From: Anaerolineae bacterium | Lineage (GTDB): Bacteria > Chloroflexota > Anaerolineae > Aggregatilineales > Phototrophicaceae | Direction of reading: 5' to 3' | Length of the DNA: 64,000 nt | NCBI GenBank assembly: GCA_022820665.1 | Contig: JAJEFB010000051.1 | Location: 24,279 to 88,278, forward strand | Shown: positions 23,901 through 32,577 of the stretch, piece after piece | Layout of the letters: each line of letters opens with the position of its first letter | Position numbering within the stretch: position 1 is the stretch's first letter | Translations under genes and position numbers: made by a program | Notes under the pieces: generated by a model | The model's input: the letters and a program-made list of their open reading frames with translations, nothing else | Databases searched by the model: none | Told to the model about the DNA's origin: nothing

Positions 23901-24839
23901 TCAGTTGTCTCGCATGAAGCGCTCCACCTCGGCGCGGTCCTTCGCCCCGGCCATGGGACCCTTGGCGCTGACGGTCAACGCGCCGCAGGCATTGCCCAGT
24001 TGAGCCGCTTCAGTCAGGGTCTTGCCCTCCAATAGCGCTGTGATCAAGCCGGCATCGAAGCAGTCGCCAGCGCCGGTGGGATCAATCTCCTGTGCCGGGA
24101 ATCCCGCGGCGTCAATTCGACCGTCGGCAGAGTAGACGCTGCAGCCCTCCGCGCCGCGCGTGACGGCGATAACGCGACCCGGCCGCTCCGCCAGCAATTG
24201 ATCGATGGCTTCATCGAGCGTGCTGGCTCCCATAAGTTGAAGCAATTCCTCTTCTGTCGGGATGAAGATATCGGCGGCGGCGATGAAGGGCGCGAAAACG
24301 ACTCGCGCCCCTTCGGGCGACAGCATTTCCGGACGCAGGTTGGGATCAAAGCTGATCAGCGCGCCCGCTCCCCGCGCCATTTCCAGCGCCCCCCGGCAGA
24401 CTTCAAGCGCGGTTTGGCTCATCGAGAGGGTCGAGCCCATGAGGTGAAAGCAGCGCAAATCGGCGAATAGCTCGGGATCGAGCATGTCGGCTGAGAGATG
24501 TCCGCCGGCGCCCAAACTGAAGACGAAATCACGCGAGCCATCGGCTTTGTAAGCAACGAAGGCGATGCCGGTCGCTTGATCGGCGATTCGCTTCAAACCT
24601 TTGACGGAAAGTCCATCGGCAATCAATTGATCGCGCAGACAATCCCCAAAGGCGTCCGCGCCGACTGCGCCGATGGCGGCAGTCTTCATGCCCAGGCGGG
24701 CGGCTTGAACGGCGAAGATGAAGGGCGCGCCGCTGGGATAGGGTCCGGTGAAGGGACCGGGCTGGTCGAGCGGCTGGTCGATGTCAGTGCGCATGACTTC
24801 GACCAGCGCTTCGCCGATGGTCAAGAGGTCGAGGTGCAT
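23901..24839 (-). CDS. PfkB family sugar kinase (fructokinase / KDG-kinase-like)
   Basis: A 312-residue kinase. LLTIGEALVEVM opens the fold, SGAPFIFAVQAARLGMKTAA is the substrate-side motif, ISFDPNLRPEML is typical of fructokinases and 2-keto-3-deoxygluconate kinases, and DPTGAGDCFDAGLI carries the anion hole and catalytic Asp. It transfers phosphate from ATP to a sugar hydroxyl; which sugar cannot be read. It converges on the sulfatase and is followed upstream on its strand by an unrelated secreted protein, so there is no strong operon evidence. Confidence 0.85.
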   Translation of the reverse strand: MHLDLLTIGEALVEVMRTDIDQPLDQPGPFTGPYPSGAPFIFAVQAARLGMKTAAIGAVGADAFGDCLRDQLIADGLSVKGLKRIADQATGIAFVAYKADGSRDFVFSLGAGGHLSADMLDPELFADLRCFHLMGSTLSMSQTALEVCRGALEMARGAGALISFDPNLRPEMLSPEGARVVFAPFIAAADIFIPTEEELLQLMGASTLDEAIDQLLAERPGRVIAVTRGAEGCSVYSADGRIDAAGFPAQEIDPTGAGDCFDAGLITALLEGKTLTEAAQLGNACGALTVSAKGPMAGAKDRAEVERFMRDN

Positions 24840-24860
24840 GACATGGTCTTTGGTTCCGCC

Positions 24861-25997
24861 TCAGCTAGACTGTGAGAAGATGCGCCGCGCGCGGTCCCAT
24901 TCTCGTTGGACGCTAGCGCCAAGATCATAATCGAGTCCAAGACTTAAGAAATTGTTGGTTCGCCGGAGGGGATAAGGTGTGCCGGGACTGATCTGATTCA
25001 GCGCGTAAATTGCCACTTGATCGCAAATGGCTTCCTCGGCGATGTTCTCGATTTCGGTTGTATGGACGCCGGCGTAGGACCTGTGTACATGACAGGTCTC
25101 GTGTATGATGATGGTAGCCGCGTAGTCTACGCTACCCCACACGGGCAAATTGAAGGATTTGTGCAGCGTGCCGTGGCCGGGACCGGGCTCGGATTTGCTC
25201 TCTCGGATTTTTTGAATAATGTCGATCGTGTAAGCGTACCACTCCGGCGCTCTGGACTTGATCAGATTCATCGCTCCTTTATTCTCGGCGATAAATGCTT
25301 CGGAGCCCTCGATTATCACGCCATCGACAAGCTCTTGTATGGGCATATTGCACTCAATATCCTCAAACCACCATCGCCCCATGATGAAGTCAAATTCGAA
25401 AGTGCAATTCCAGCCCAGTTGACAGCAACTGTCCACATTGCTGGTCGCCGAGGGCGCGGCCCCGCATTGATTGTCCCGATAGGCATAATACCCGTTTGCC
25501 CACTCCAGATCCGTGTTGCATTGCCAGCCAGCGAAACAGCAATTGTCAATCGGGCCCGCCACTTTGCTCGCGGGCTGCGTACTGGTCCCCGACTGAGACT
25601 GCGCTGGCGCGGCGCATTGCCCATTCTGAAAAGCCCAGTACCCGGCCGTCCAATCCTGATCGCTCTGGCATTGCCGATCGACGAAACAGCAGTTGTCAAT
25701 TGCTGTTGCCGCGCTCATTTGGGATGAGGGCTGGTCGCTGTTTTCAACGCGGCTGTAATCAATCCAATCCGCCATCCAGACTTCGTTGCCGTTTCTGTTG
25801 ATCTTCAGCCAGCGGTTGACTTTGCCCACGACATGCAGGGTCGCGCCTGCCGGCGCGGTTTCGATGATCGCGCCTTCGAGACTATAGGTCGCTCTCAAAT
25901 TGCTGTTGTGAGTGACGCGAATGTGGTAACTCTGCGCCCCCGCCACAGCGGAGAGAAAAAAGGCTGTGGCTATTACAGTAAATAACCGAGCTTTCAT
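24861..25997 (-). CDS. Secreted SH3b protein with three Cys-rich repeats and an HExxH motif
   Basis: A 378-residue protein with a signal peptide (ends near AVAGAQ, residue 22), a bacterial SH3 domain (about 25-83), and three repeats near 100-128, 150-178 and 188-216 of the form DxCCxxxxxCxxxxxWxxGYxAxxxxxC. A C-terminal domain has HETCH at 299-303 followed by EIENIAEEAICD (Glu 321/322), the layout of a gluzincin-type zinc peptidase. I do not recognise a named family. Cys residues suggest disulfides, hence location outside the membrane. It may process or bind cell-wall or environmental polymers; the peptidase assignment rests on the motif only. Confidence 0.75.
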   Translation of the reverse strand: MKARLFTVIATAFFLSAVAGAQSYHIRVTHNSNLRATYSLEGAIIETAPAGATLHVVGKVNRWLKINRNGNEVWMADWIDYSRVENSDQPSSQMSAATAIDNCCFVDRQCQSDQDWTAGYWAFQNGQCAAPAQSQSGTSTQPASKVAGPIDNCCFAGWQCNTDLEWANGYYAYRDNQCGAAPSATSNVDSCCQLGWNCTFEFDFIMGRWWFEDIECNMPIQELVDGVIIEGSEAFIAENKGAMNLIKSRAPEWYAYTIDIIQKIRESKSEPGPGHGTLHKSFNLPVWGSVDYAATIIIHETCHVHRSYAGVHTTEIENIAEEAICDQVAIYALNQISPGTPYPLRRTNNFLSLGLDYDLGASVQREWDRARRIFSQSS

Positions 25998-26064
25998 TCA
26001 CAGACCTCCGCGATTGTATCGCTTCAATGTAACAGCAAATGAGCAGTGTGTCGAGCGGCGCCGC

Positions 26065-26844
26065 TCAATCCTCGAATGGTATCTCCGGGACGCCACCGGC
26101 GAAGGGCGCGTCGGGTCTGTCGTAGTCGCCCATAACGGCGCGGCGCTGCGGTGTCTGCTCCGCCATAAACGCCGTATCAGAGACGAAGCGATCGGCGCGG
26201 CGCATCCAGGGCGGGCTATAGATATAGTGCATGTTGTAACGGTCGAAGTCCTCGTCGTTGGGCATGGGCGAGTGCCAAACGCCGTTATGGAAGAGCAGCA
26301 TCGTGCCCGCCTTGCAGAGGACATTGTGCTGGATGGGCGAGACCCGCACCTCTCTGCGCTTGTCCTGCGGCAGCGGGAAGGGGCAGCGATGGCTGCCCGG
26401 GATCAACATCATGTTGCCCATGTATTCGCGTGACTGGTCAGTCAAGCTGAAGCTGGCGCGCAGTTGCAGCAGCGGCACGGGATGCGCGACTTTCTCGAAA
26501 CCGTAGGCGCCGGAGCCGTCCTGGTGCCAGCCGACGATGCTGCCCTTTGCCGCCAGCCGAGCGCACCAGCCCGATTGCATGACGAATTTATCGCCGTAGA
26601 GCCCGCGCACCTTGGGTATCACGGACGGGTGATCGATCAGGCAGGCCAGGGCGGGTTCCTTTTCGTAGGTATTGCCAAGCGGGCTGAAGACGTCGGTTGT
26701 TTCGGCATGGACGCGCTGGGAAGCGGCGAGGGCTTCGTCGATTTCGGTCTGCGTGAGCACGTCTTCAATGATGAGGTAGCCGTAGCATTCGAACATGAAG
26801 CGTTCGTCTTCGGTCATGGGTCCGGGTTGGGCAAGGGGGATCAT
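26065..26844 (-). CDS. Phytanoyl-CoA dioxygenase (PhyH) family protein
   Basis: A 259-residue Fe(II)/2-oxoglutarate oxygenase. VGWHQDGSGAYGFEK gives the HxD iron ligands, and NMMLIPGSHRCPFPL gives the distal His with Arg nearby for 2-oxoglutarate. The N-terminus LTQTEIDEALAASQRV is typical. The ATG at 26844 lies eight bases after AGGAG; ATG at 26850 is only two bases away from it, and longer starts are unlikely. Bacterial members hydroxylate varied small molecules. It precedes the importer 2 genes in reading order only across a 287-base gap, so linkage to them is uncertain. Confidence 0.85.
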   Translation of the reverse strand: MIPLAQPGPMTEDERFMFECYGYLIIEDVLTQTEIDEALAASQRVHAETTDVFSPLGNTYEKEPALACLIDHPSVIPKVRGLYGDKFVMQSGWCARLAAKGSIVGWHQDGSGAYGFEKVAHPVPLLQLRASFSLTDQSREYMGNMMLIPGSHRCPFPLPQDKRREVRVSPIQHNVLCKAGTMLLFHNGVWHSPMPNDEDFDRYNMHYIYSPPWMRRADRFVSDTAFMAEQTPQRRAVMGDYDRPDAPFAGGVPEIPFED

Positions 26845-27131
26845 GGGCATGTCTCCTGAATCTTTCGCTTGGCGTAATGATAGACCTGCGCGGATGAATT
26901 TGCCAATTGCGCTGGATTGGGAGCTGGTTAAGCACAAAGTCACGAAAGACATGAAGGGTTTCAACCATCGAGGGCGCCGAGATTTTGGTGAAAAGGCGTT
27001 AAGGCGCGCATTGACTCAGGGTAGCGTGGCTGTGGAATGAAAGGACGACTATATGGGCGCGGGTTTCTTGTTTGAAGTGAACGCGGACGACCTGCCAGGT
27101 CGCCCCAGCATGTAATGGATCGTGGACGTCC
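26845..27131. other. Intergenic region with CACGAAAG-type repeat
   Basis: No gene is visible. The sequence AAGCACAAAGTCACGAAAGA followed by ATGAAGGG near 26931-26958 resembles the widespread CACAGAG/CACGAAGG dispersed repeat also seen at 46240. The remainder is leader of the PhyH gene on one side and the end of importer 2 on the other. Confidence 0.35.
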
Positions 27132-28004
27132 CTAGCCCTTGAGCGAGCCGGAGAGCAAACCGCTGATGATATAGCGCTGGAAGATGAGGGCGAAGCAGAT
27201 GGGCGGGATGACCGAGAGCACGCCGGCTGTGATGATGCTGACGAAGCTGACATCGACATCGGTGGCGAAGAGCGAGACGACGACCGTGCTGGTATAGGAA
27301 CTGGGCGATTCCGACAAGAGCAAAGCGAAGAGAAACTCGCCCCAGGTCAGCAGAAACGCGAGGATGGCAGCCGAGGTCAAGCCGGGTAGGGAAAGGGGCA
27401 AGATGATCTTGTGCACGACCTGCAAGCGGCTGCAGCCGTCGATGCGGCCCGCGTCTTCCAGTTCCATGGGGATGGTTTTGAAATAGGATTGCAGCAGCCA
27501 GATGACGTAGGGCAAGATGAATGACAGGTTGATGAAGACCAGAGAGACGATTTTGTCGCTCATGCCAATCCGTTTGGCGACCAGCACAATGGGAATTGCC
27601 AGCGAAAGCGCGGGGATCAAGCGGCTGGCCAGGATAGCGAAGAGCAGAACTTGTCTGCCGCGGAAGCGCAGGCGCGCTAGTGGATAGGCGGCATAGGCGC
27701 CCGCCATGACGGCGATCACAGCGACGCTGCCGGCGACGAAAAAGCTGTTGGCGAATGAACGCAGGAAGATGCGCGACTGATAAGGCACGCCGGAATCTTC
27801 GCCCATGACTGCGCCTTCAAAGATTTCACGGTAGCTGTCGAGCACGATCGGGTTAGGCAGCCACTGCGGCGGTCTGTTGAGCAGTTGGCGTTCGTATTGA
27901 AAGCTGGAACTGACCAGCCAGAGGAAGGGACCGACGGTGCCAGCCAGTAGCATGGCAGCGGCGACATAAATGATGACGAGGCGGATGCGCGCGCGCTGTT
28001 TCAT
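27132..28004 (-). CDS. Carbohydrate ABC transporter permease, MalG type (importer 2)
   Basis: A 290-residue CUT1 permease. The EAA loop is LEDAGRIDGCSRLQVVHKII, and the C-terminus RYIISGLLSGSLKG is characteristic. About six hydrophobic spans begin with VIIYVAAAMLLAGTVGPFLW. Its ATG overlaps the TAA of the partner permease, so the pair is coupled. No ATPase gene is next to it. Confidence 0.9.
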   Translation of the reverse strand: MKQRARIRLVIIYVAAAMLLAGTVGPFLWLVSSSFQYERQLLNRPPQWLPNPIVLDSYREIFEGAVMGEDSGVPYQSRIFLRSFANSFFVAGSVAVIAVMAGAYAAYPLARLRFRGRQVLLFAILASRLIPALSLAIPIVLVAKRIGMSDKIVSLVFINLSFILPYVIWLLQSYFKTIPMELEDAGRIDGCSRLQVVHKIILPLSLPGLTSAAILAFLLTWGEFLFALLLSESPSSYTSTVVVSLFATDVDVSFVSIITAGVLSVIPPICFALIFQRYIISGLLSGSLKG

Positions 28005-28909
28005 TACTGTTCGACGCCTTTGTCCAAAAACACGTAGAAAAGGATTGCCAGCGCCAGAGTAATGGCGCCCAGCAGCATGGCAATTGAACTGCCGGCGCCG
28101 AAATCGAGCTTGCGGAAAGTCTCGGTGTAAATCTGCCAGCCAAGCACATTTGTGGCGTCGGCGGGTCCGCCGGCGGTGAGCACGAAAATGATATCAAAGA
28201 CCTTGAGAGCGAAGATCATCTCGAAGATGACCACGATGGAGAGCATCGGCCGCAGCAATGGCAGGGTGATAGTGAGAAAGCGCTGCCAGATGCCCGCCCC
28301 GTCAACGATGGCGGACTCGTAAATATCGCCGGGTATGGTCTGCAAGCCGGAGAGCAAGAGCAGGGTGGCGAGGGGAATGTGAATCCAGGAATAGGCGATG
28401 ACGAGCCAGATCATGACGCTGGGCATGCTGCCGAGCATATTCTGGTATTCAGTAATTATGCCGAATTCGAAAAAGATCGCGTTGACCAAACCATATTGGG
28501 GATTGAGCAGCCATTTCCAGAGCAGGGCGTTGACGACTGAGGGAATGGCCCAGGGGACGAGCAGCAACGCCCGCAGAACACCGCGCCCGGGGAATCTTTC
28601 ATTGAGCAGGAGAGAGATGAGCAGGGAGACGATAATAATGACCACGACCGCCAAAATGGCGAAGGTGAAGGTGGTGCCCAGCGGATCCCAAAAATCGCTA
28701 TCCCTTAGCCAGTCGGTATAGTTCTCCAAGCCGATGAATCGCTCGCGGCCCGGGCGCTTGAGGTTCCAGTTGTGCAGGCTGAGAAATACCGCCATGCCGA
28801 AGGGCACGAGAATGGTGGCGGCGATGATCAGCACGGCGGGCGCGCTAAAGATCAGAGCCAGCGCGCCCTGCGACATTTCCTTGCGTGGTGTGGCGATTCT
28901 GGATTGCAT
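28004..28909 (-). CDS. Carbohydrate ABC transporter permease, MalF type (importer 2)
   Basis: A 301-residue CUT1 permease. The first span ALALIFSAPAVLIIAATILV follows a short basic N-terminus; the EAA loop is YESAIVDGAGIWQRFLTITL. The ATG at 28909 is chosen because the longer frame would read through the palindrome upstream. It follows the binding-protein gene across a 133-base gap holding a perfect 30-base palindrome. Confidence 0.9.
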   Translation of the reverse strand: MQSRIATPRKEMSQGALALIFSAPAVLIIAATILVPFGMAVFLSLHNWNLKRPGRERFIGLENYTDWLRDSDFWDPLGTTFTFAILAVVVIIIVSLLISLLLNERFPGRGVLRALLLVPWAIPSVVNALLWKWLLNPQYGLVNAIFFEFGIITEYQNMLGSMPSVMIWLVIAYSWIHIPLATLLLLSGLQTIPGDIYESAIVDGAGIWQRFLTITLPLLRPMLSIVVIFEMIFALKVFDIIFVLTAGGPADATNVLGWQIYTETFRKLDFGAGSSIAMLLGAITLALAILFYVFLDKGVEQ

Positions 28910-28931
28910 GGGTATGGTCAACCCCCCTCTG

Positions 28932-28961
28932 AATCTCCCCCCATTGCAATGGGGGGAGATT
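28932..28961. repeat. Perfect 30-base palindrome between solute-binding and permease genes (importer 2)
   Basis: AATCTCCCCCCATTG is followed without a loop by its exact complement CAATGGGGGGAGATT. In RNA this would make a stable hairpin just after the binding-protein gene. It resembles the C-rich intergenic palindromes elsewhere in the window but is a perfect match here. Confidence 0.75.
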
Positions 28962-29042
28962 GGCAACGCTAAGCGGCAGAATCGACAGTTGTACCGAGAA
29001 CCATGATGATACCGAGACTGCCGCTATGAATCTACGAGGGGG

Positions 29043-30332
29043 TTAATAGCCCCAGTCTTCCTTCAGTTCGTTCCATTCTTCAGCCAGGTCGTTGAGGACC
29101 TCGCCCTTGTCGGCGTCGCCAAGAATGGCTGCTTGCAGCGGACCCCAACTGCCGATCTCCCAATCGGAGAAGAAGGGCACGAAGCGATAGGGACGGGAAA
29201 TGGCGTACTCGGATTGCTCGCTGAGCAAATCAGGATCAATCCAGCCGGAGATCGAGTTGCGAACCTCTTCGTCTTCGTAGAGCGGCGCCGGCGAGAATCC
29301 CAAGCCGAATTCCAGCGCCCAGCGTTTGGGCACGTAATAGACGCCGGTGGCGTCCTTGCCGCCGAGGAATTGAACCAACTGCCAGGCGGCATCCTTGTCT
29401 TCGGCATTGGCGGTAATCGCGTACAGGCGGACGTATCCCCAGGTGCCGCTTCTGACTTCGTCGGTGCCGGGCACCAGCCCGTTCTTGATGTCGCCAGCAA
29501 CATTGGATTGTTCCGGATCATTCATCGCCTTCAGCGTATAGTCGGTTGTCGTCATGAAGGACGTCGTGCCGGCCGCCATCAGCAGGGTGCCGTCATCGTC
29601 CGTCAGCGAGGCGGGATCAATCAAGCCCGCATCCAGCCCTTCGGTCAGCCAATCGAGCGCTTGGCGCGCCGGGCTGTCCTCAAGATGGAAAACCGGATTG
29701 AAATCGTCGTCGAATAGTCGGCCGCCGCGCGAGGCTGTGAGCGTCTCCCACTCGCGCAGCAGGTAGTTTTCGCCGCTGCGCAACTGCATCAGAATGGGAT
29801 AATCGACAACACCGGCATCCTTGATGGCTTGGGCTTGTTCCAGCATTTCAGCCCAGGTTTCCGGCGGCGCGTCAATGCCGGCTGCGGCCAGATGCGCCGC
29901 GTTGTAAGCCATTGTCTGTACGCCCGAGTAGTAGGGCAAGCCATAGACCTCGCCATCGTAGGACATCTGCTCGATGATCCCCTGTGGCAGATCGGCCAGC
30001 AACTCTTCGGAATTGGGCAGCCCGGTTATGGGCAGAATCCAGCCGGCGGAAGCCCATTCCGCCAGGTAACTGTCCCTGACGTAGGCGACATCAAACTCGG
30101 TGCCAGCGACAAAGCTGGCGACCATCTTGTCGTGGTATTCGTTGCTGGGGAAAGGCAAAAAGACGGCACCATGACCGGTTTGGTCGGTGAATCGGCCCAA
30201 GTTTTCGGTGACGACATCAACTTCGTAGGGCCAGCCGGTAAGCTTGAGACCGTCATCCTGCGCCAGGGCGGTAGTCGTTAGCAGCGGAATGCAAACGGAA
30301 AGGAATGCGAAAAACTTGAATGAGCGTAGCAT
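29043..30332 (-). CDS. Sugar ABC transporter substrate-binding protein (importer 2)
   Basis: A 429-residue family 1 binding protein. A signal peptide (MLRSFKFFAFLSVCIPLLTT, cleaved near ALAQ) targets it outside the membrane. YGLPYYSGVQTMAYNAAHL and FLGGKDATGVYYVPKRW are typical of sugar-binding members. The ATG at 30332 follows GAGGTG by five bases; an in-frame upstream ATG at 30350 lacks a ribosome site. It is the first gene of importer 2. The ligand is not predictable; the group has no sugar enzyme directly attached. Confidence 0.9.
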   Translation of the reverse strand: MLRSFKFFAFLSVCIPLLTTTALAQDDGLKLTGWPYEVDVVTENLGRFTDQTGHGAVFLPFPSNEYHDKMVASFVAGTEFDVAYVRDSYLAEWASAGWILPITGLPNSEELLADLPQGIIEQMSYDGEVYGLPYYSGVQTMAYNAAHLAAAGIDAPPETWAEMLEQAQAIKDAGVVDYPILMQLRSGENYLLREWETLTASRGGRLFDDDFNPVFHLEDSPARQALDWLTEGLDAGLIDPASLTDDDGTLLMAAGTTSFMTTTDYTLKAMNDPEQSNVAGDIKNGLVPGTDEVRSGTWGYVRLYAITANAEDKDAAWQLVQFLGGKDATGVYYVPKRWALEFGLGFSPAPLYEDEEVRNSISGWIDPDLLSEQSEYAISRPYRFVPFFSDWEIGSWGPLQAAILGDADKGEVLNDLAEEWNELKEDWGY

Positions 30333-30632
30333 TTTTGCACCTCGAATCAACCAATAGGTTTACGGAATTGGGAACCATCCATTGCTTATCGGCACCTCCA
30401 TTCCTTAACTCGTCTTACTTAGGGCAGATGAATAAGCCACCATTTCTGAGATGACACAATTCTGGCTCCTTTGCTCAGGATAAAGGCGGGGACATGCGCT
30501 TGGCATGAGTTCGGAATGAGCGCTTTGTTGATAGGAATGGTCATCGTCTGATATATTTGGACTTGCCCTTTCTCAGTCTAGCGGGAAAGGACTGGCGGAT
30601 TTCTGCCAAAACACTGCCATGACAGGCGGACA
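30333..30632. other. Divergent intergenic region (300 bases)
   Basis: No gene is visible. It separates the importer 2 operon from the receiver protein, so it should hold promoters for both directions; one candidate is listed separately. No repeat family member was found here. Confidence 0.5.
30528..30557 (+). promoter_or_regulatory. Possible sigma-70 promoter for the receiver protein gene
   Basis: TTGATA is followed, after 18 bases, by TATATT, close to the sigma-70 consensus. Transcription would start near 30564, giving a leader of about 70 bases before the ATG at 30633. Confidence 0.35.
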
Positions 30633-31832
30633 ATGGTGATGACGACCTATCCGGAAGACTTTGAAGAGAATATGCGCGATCTGCTGGTCAACTTGTACGA
30701 CTATCTGAAGTTGATTGATAACCCGGTGGCGCAGCGCTTGGCTGCGGGCTCGCCAGGGGGCGATCGCGCGCAGACGGCGCGGCAAATGGTTTTGGCGGCG
30801 ATTGAAGATATGAAGTCGGAGACAAGCGCTCAGTTGACATCGCGGCAGAACAGGCTCTATAACATTCTGCTCTTTCGCTATGTAGAAGAACAGCCGACGA
30901 ACGAAATACTCGGTCAATTGGCTTTGAGTGAGCGGCAGTACTATCGGGAGCATCAGCGGGCGATTCAGACAATCAGCCGGATCGTATGGGACAGGCATTA
31001 TTCCGACGCCGCCTTGGAGCCGGAGGCGCCGTCGACCTTGATCCAGGAACTGGATTATCTACAGTTTGCCACCCGCAACAAAGCATTTGATCCGACGGAA
31101 GTGATCTTGTCGGCGATCCAGGCGACGCGGGTGATTGCAGAGCAAAAGAGCCTGGCATTGCGCCTGGAGGAGGCCCGAGACAAGATTGCGCTGAATGTCG
31201 CGCTGCCGGTTTTCCGCCAATTCTTCATCTTGATCCTGAATCGATTGATCAAATCGACGAAGGAAGGCGGCATGATCGAAATAGCTTTGCGCAACCGCGC
31301 GAGCGAAGCGATTATTGCGGTCAGCAGCGACAAGTTGATTCCCAGTCATGGGGCTTTTCTGGACGCTTTGCAAACTGACGTCGCCTTCCGCGAGTTGAAA
31401 AAACGCCTGAATGCCGATCTGCGCGCCAGCGGGGACGACGTAGATCCCGCGAGAATAATCTTGCGTTTTGACCGGGAAATTCACAAGATCCTGATCGTGG
31501 ATGACAATCCTGACACCATCAGTCTCTTCAAGCGATATCTGGCGAACTTGCCCTGTCAACTCTTGTCCGCGCAACACGAGAAAGATGCGATTGCGATCGC
31601 GCGGCAGACACCGCTCGCCTGCATCATCCTTGACATCATGTTGCCCGAAAAGGACGGTTGGCAGATCTTGCAAACTTACAAGAGCCATCCCAGCACCGAG
31701 CATATCCCCGTGCTGATTTGCTCGGTGCTGGAGATGAAAGACCTGGCGGCGTCCCTGGGCGCGGATGGCTATATCAAGAAGCCGCCGTCGCGCGACGAGT
31801 TCCTGGCGGTCTTGCGGCAGTGGACGGACTAG
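30633..31832 (+). CDS. Receiver-domain protein with N-terminal HTH-like and decayed ATPase-like regions
   Basis: A 399-residue protein. The C-terminal third is a standard CheY-like receiver: KILIVDDNPDTI near residue 285, phospho-acceptor Asp 334 in CIILDIMLPEKDGW, and the Lys in GYIKKPPS. Upstream, LTSRQNRLYNILLFRYVEE followed by ALSERQYYREHQRAIQTI looks like a sigma region 4-type helix-turn-helix. The middle (FRQFFILILNRLIKSTKEGG then IEIALRNRASEAIIAVSS) resembles a histidine-kinase ATPase domain that has lost its Asn and Gly boxes. This order, with the receiver last, is unlike OmpR or NarL regulators. Possible role: transcription control in answer to an unlinked histidine kinase. Confidence 0.75.
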   Translation: MVMTTYPEDFEENMRDLLVNLYDYLKLIDNPVAQRLAAGSPGGDRAQTARQMVLAAIEDMKSETSAQLTSRQNRLYNILLFRYVEEQPTNEILGQLALSERQYYREHQRAIQTISRIVWDRHYSDAALEPEAPSTLIQELDYLQFATRNKAFDPTEVILSAIQATRVIAEQKSLALRLEEARDKIALNVALPVFRQFFILILNRLIKSTKEGGMIEIALRNRASEAIIAVSSDKLIPSHGAFLDALQTDVAFRELKKRLNADLRASGDDVDPARIILRFDREIHKILIVDDNPDTISLFKRYLANLPCQLLSAQHEKDAIAIARQTPLACIILDIMLPEKDGWQILQTYKSHPSTEHIPVLICSVLEMKDLAASLGADGYIKKPPSRDEFLAVLRQWTD

Positions 31833-31851
31833 CCGGGTCCACGCGAGCCTG

Positions 31852-32559
31852 TTAGCTGTTAATCAGCAAGCCCGGCTGCCGCTCGAACGAGTAGAGACTG
31901 CGCGGTCGCATCAAGGTGACTGCGCGGTCGTAACCGCCCAGAGCGCCGCGCGCTTCGCCCAGCGCCTTGTAATAATCCCAATAGCGGAAGCTGGAATAGC
32001 TTTCGCGCATGAGCGCGTGGGTCCGTAGCAGGTCGAGGTAGTCGTCAAAGACTTCGCTGACATCGAGGTAGATATCGGCATTGTAGCCTTCCATATCTTC
32101 CCAGTTCTCTGAAAAGAGCAAAGCTTGGGGCGAGTGCGCGGGATCTTCGCGTTCGAAGGCGGGCAAGCCGGCGCGGAAGAGCGCCTTCATGACGACGTCG
32201 TGGGTATTGTTATGGTCGATGTGGAAACTGCCTTTCCAGTGGGTGATGATGACTGTCGGTTGATATTTGCGAATCAGATCAGCCATAATCCAGATCGATT
32301 CGTCGTTGACGGGCAGTTCGCCATCGCCGTAGGGCATCAGTTCCATATTGGCGCCGATGAACTCGGCCGAAGCATGGGCGTCGGCCAGCCGCATTTTGAG
32401 GTAGTCCTTCGCGCCCAGCGTGGGATGACCTTTTTCGCCTGTGGTCGCGTGCACGATAGTAATGTCCCAGCCGGCTCTCTTGTGTTTGAGCATGACGGCG
32501 CCCGCCATGTTTTCGGCATCTGAAATATGCCCGCCTACGACCATCAGGTGTTCAGCCAT
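31852..32559 (-). CDS. PIG-L / LmbE family deacetylase
   Basis: A 235-residue zinc-dependent N-deacetylase-like protein. The family motif AHPDDxE is represented by GGHISDAENMAG: His and the second Asp (metal ligands) remain, while the first Asp, the usual general base, is Ser. HWKGSFHIDHNNTH supplies the third ligand. Members remove acetyl groups from GlcNAc-containing lipids, thiols or sugars. It is the last gene of the minus-strand run with the GNAT protein (18 bases apart), importer 3 and the NamZ-like gene, fitting amino-sugar metabolism. The Ser change leaves activity uncertain. Confidence 0.82.
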   Translation of the reverse strand: MAEHLMVVGGHISDAENMAGAVMLKHKRAGWDITIVHATTGEKGHPTLGAKDYLKMRLADAHASAEFIGANMELMPYGDGELPVNDESIWIMADLIRKYQPTVIITHWKGSFHIDHNNTHDVVMKALFRAGLPAFEREDPAHSPQALLFSENWEDMEGYNADIYLDVSEVFDDYLDLLRTHALMRESYSSFRYWDYYKALGEARGALGGYDRAVTLMRPRSLYSFERQPGLLINS

Positions 32560-32577
32560 TTTCTTTTCTCCAGTATC

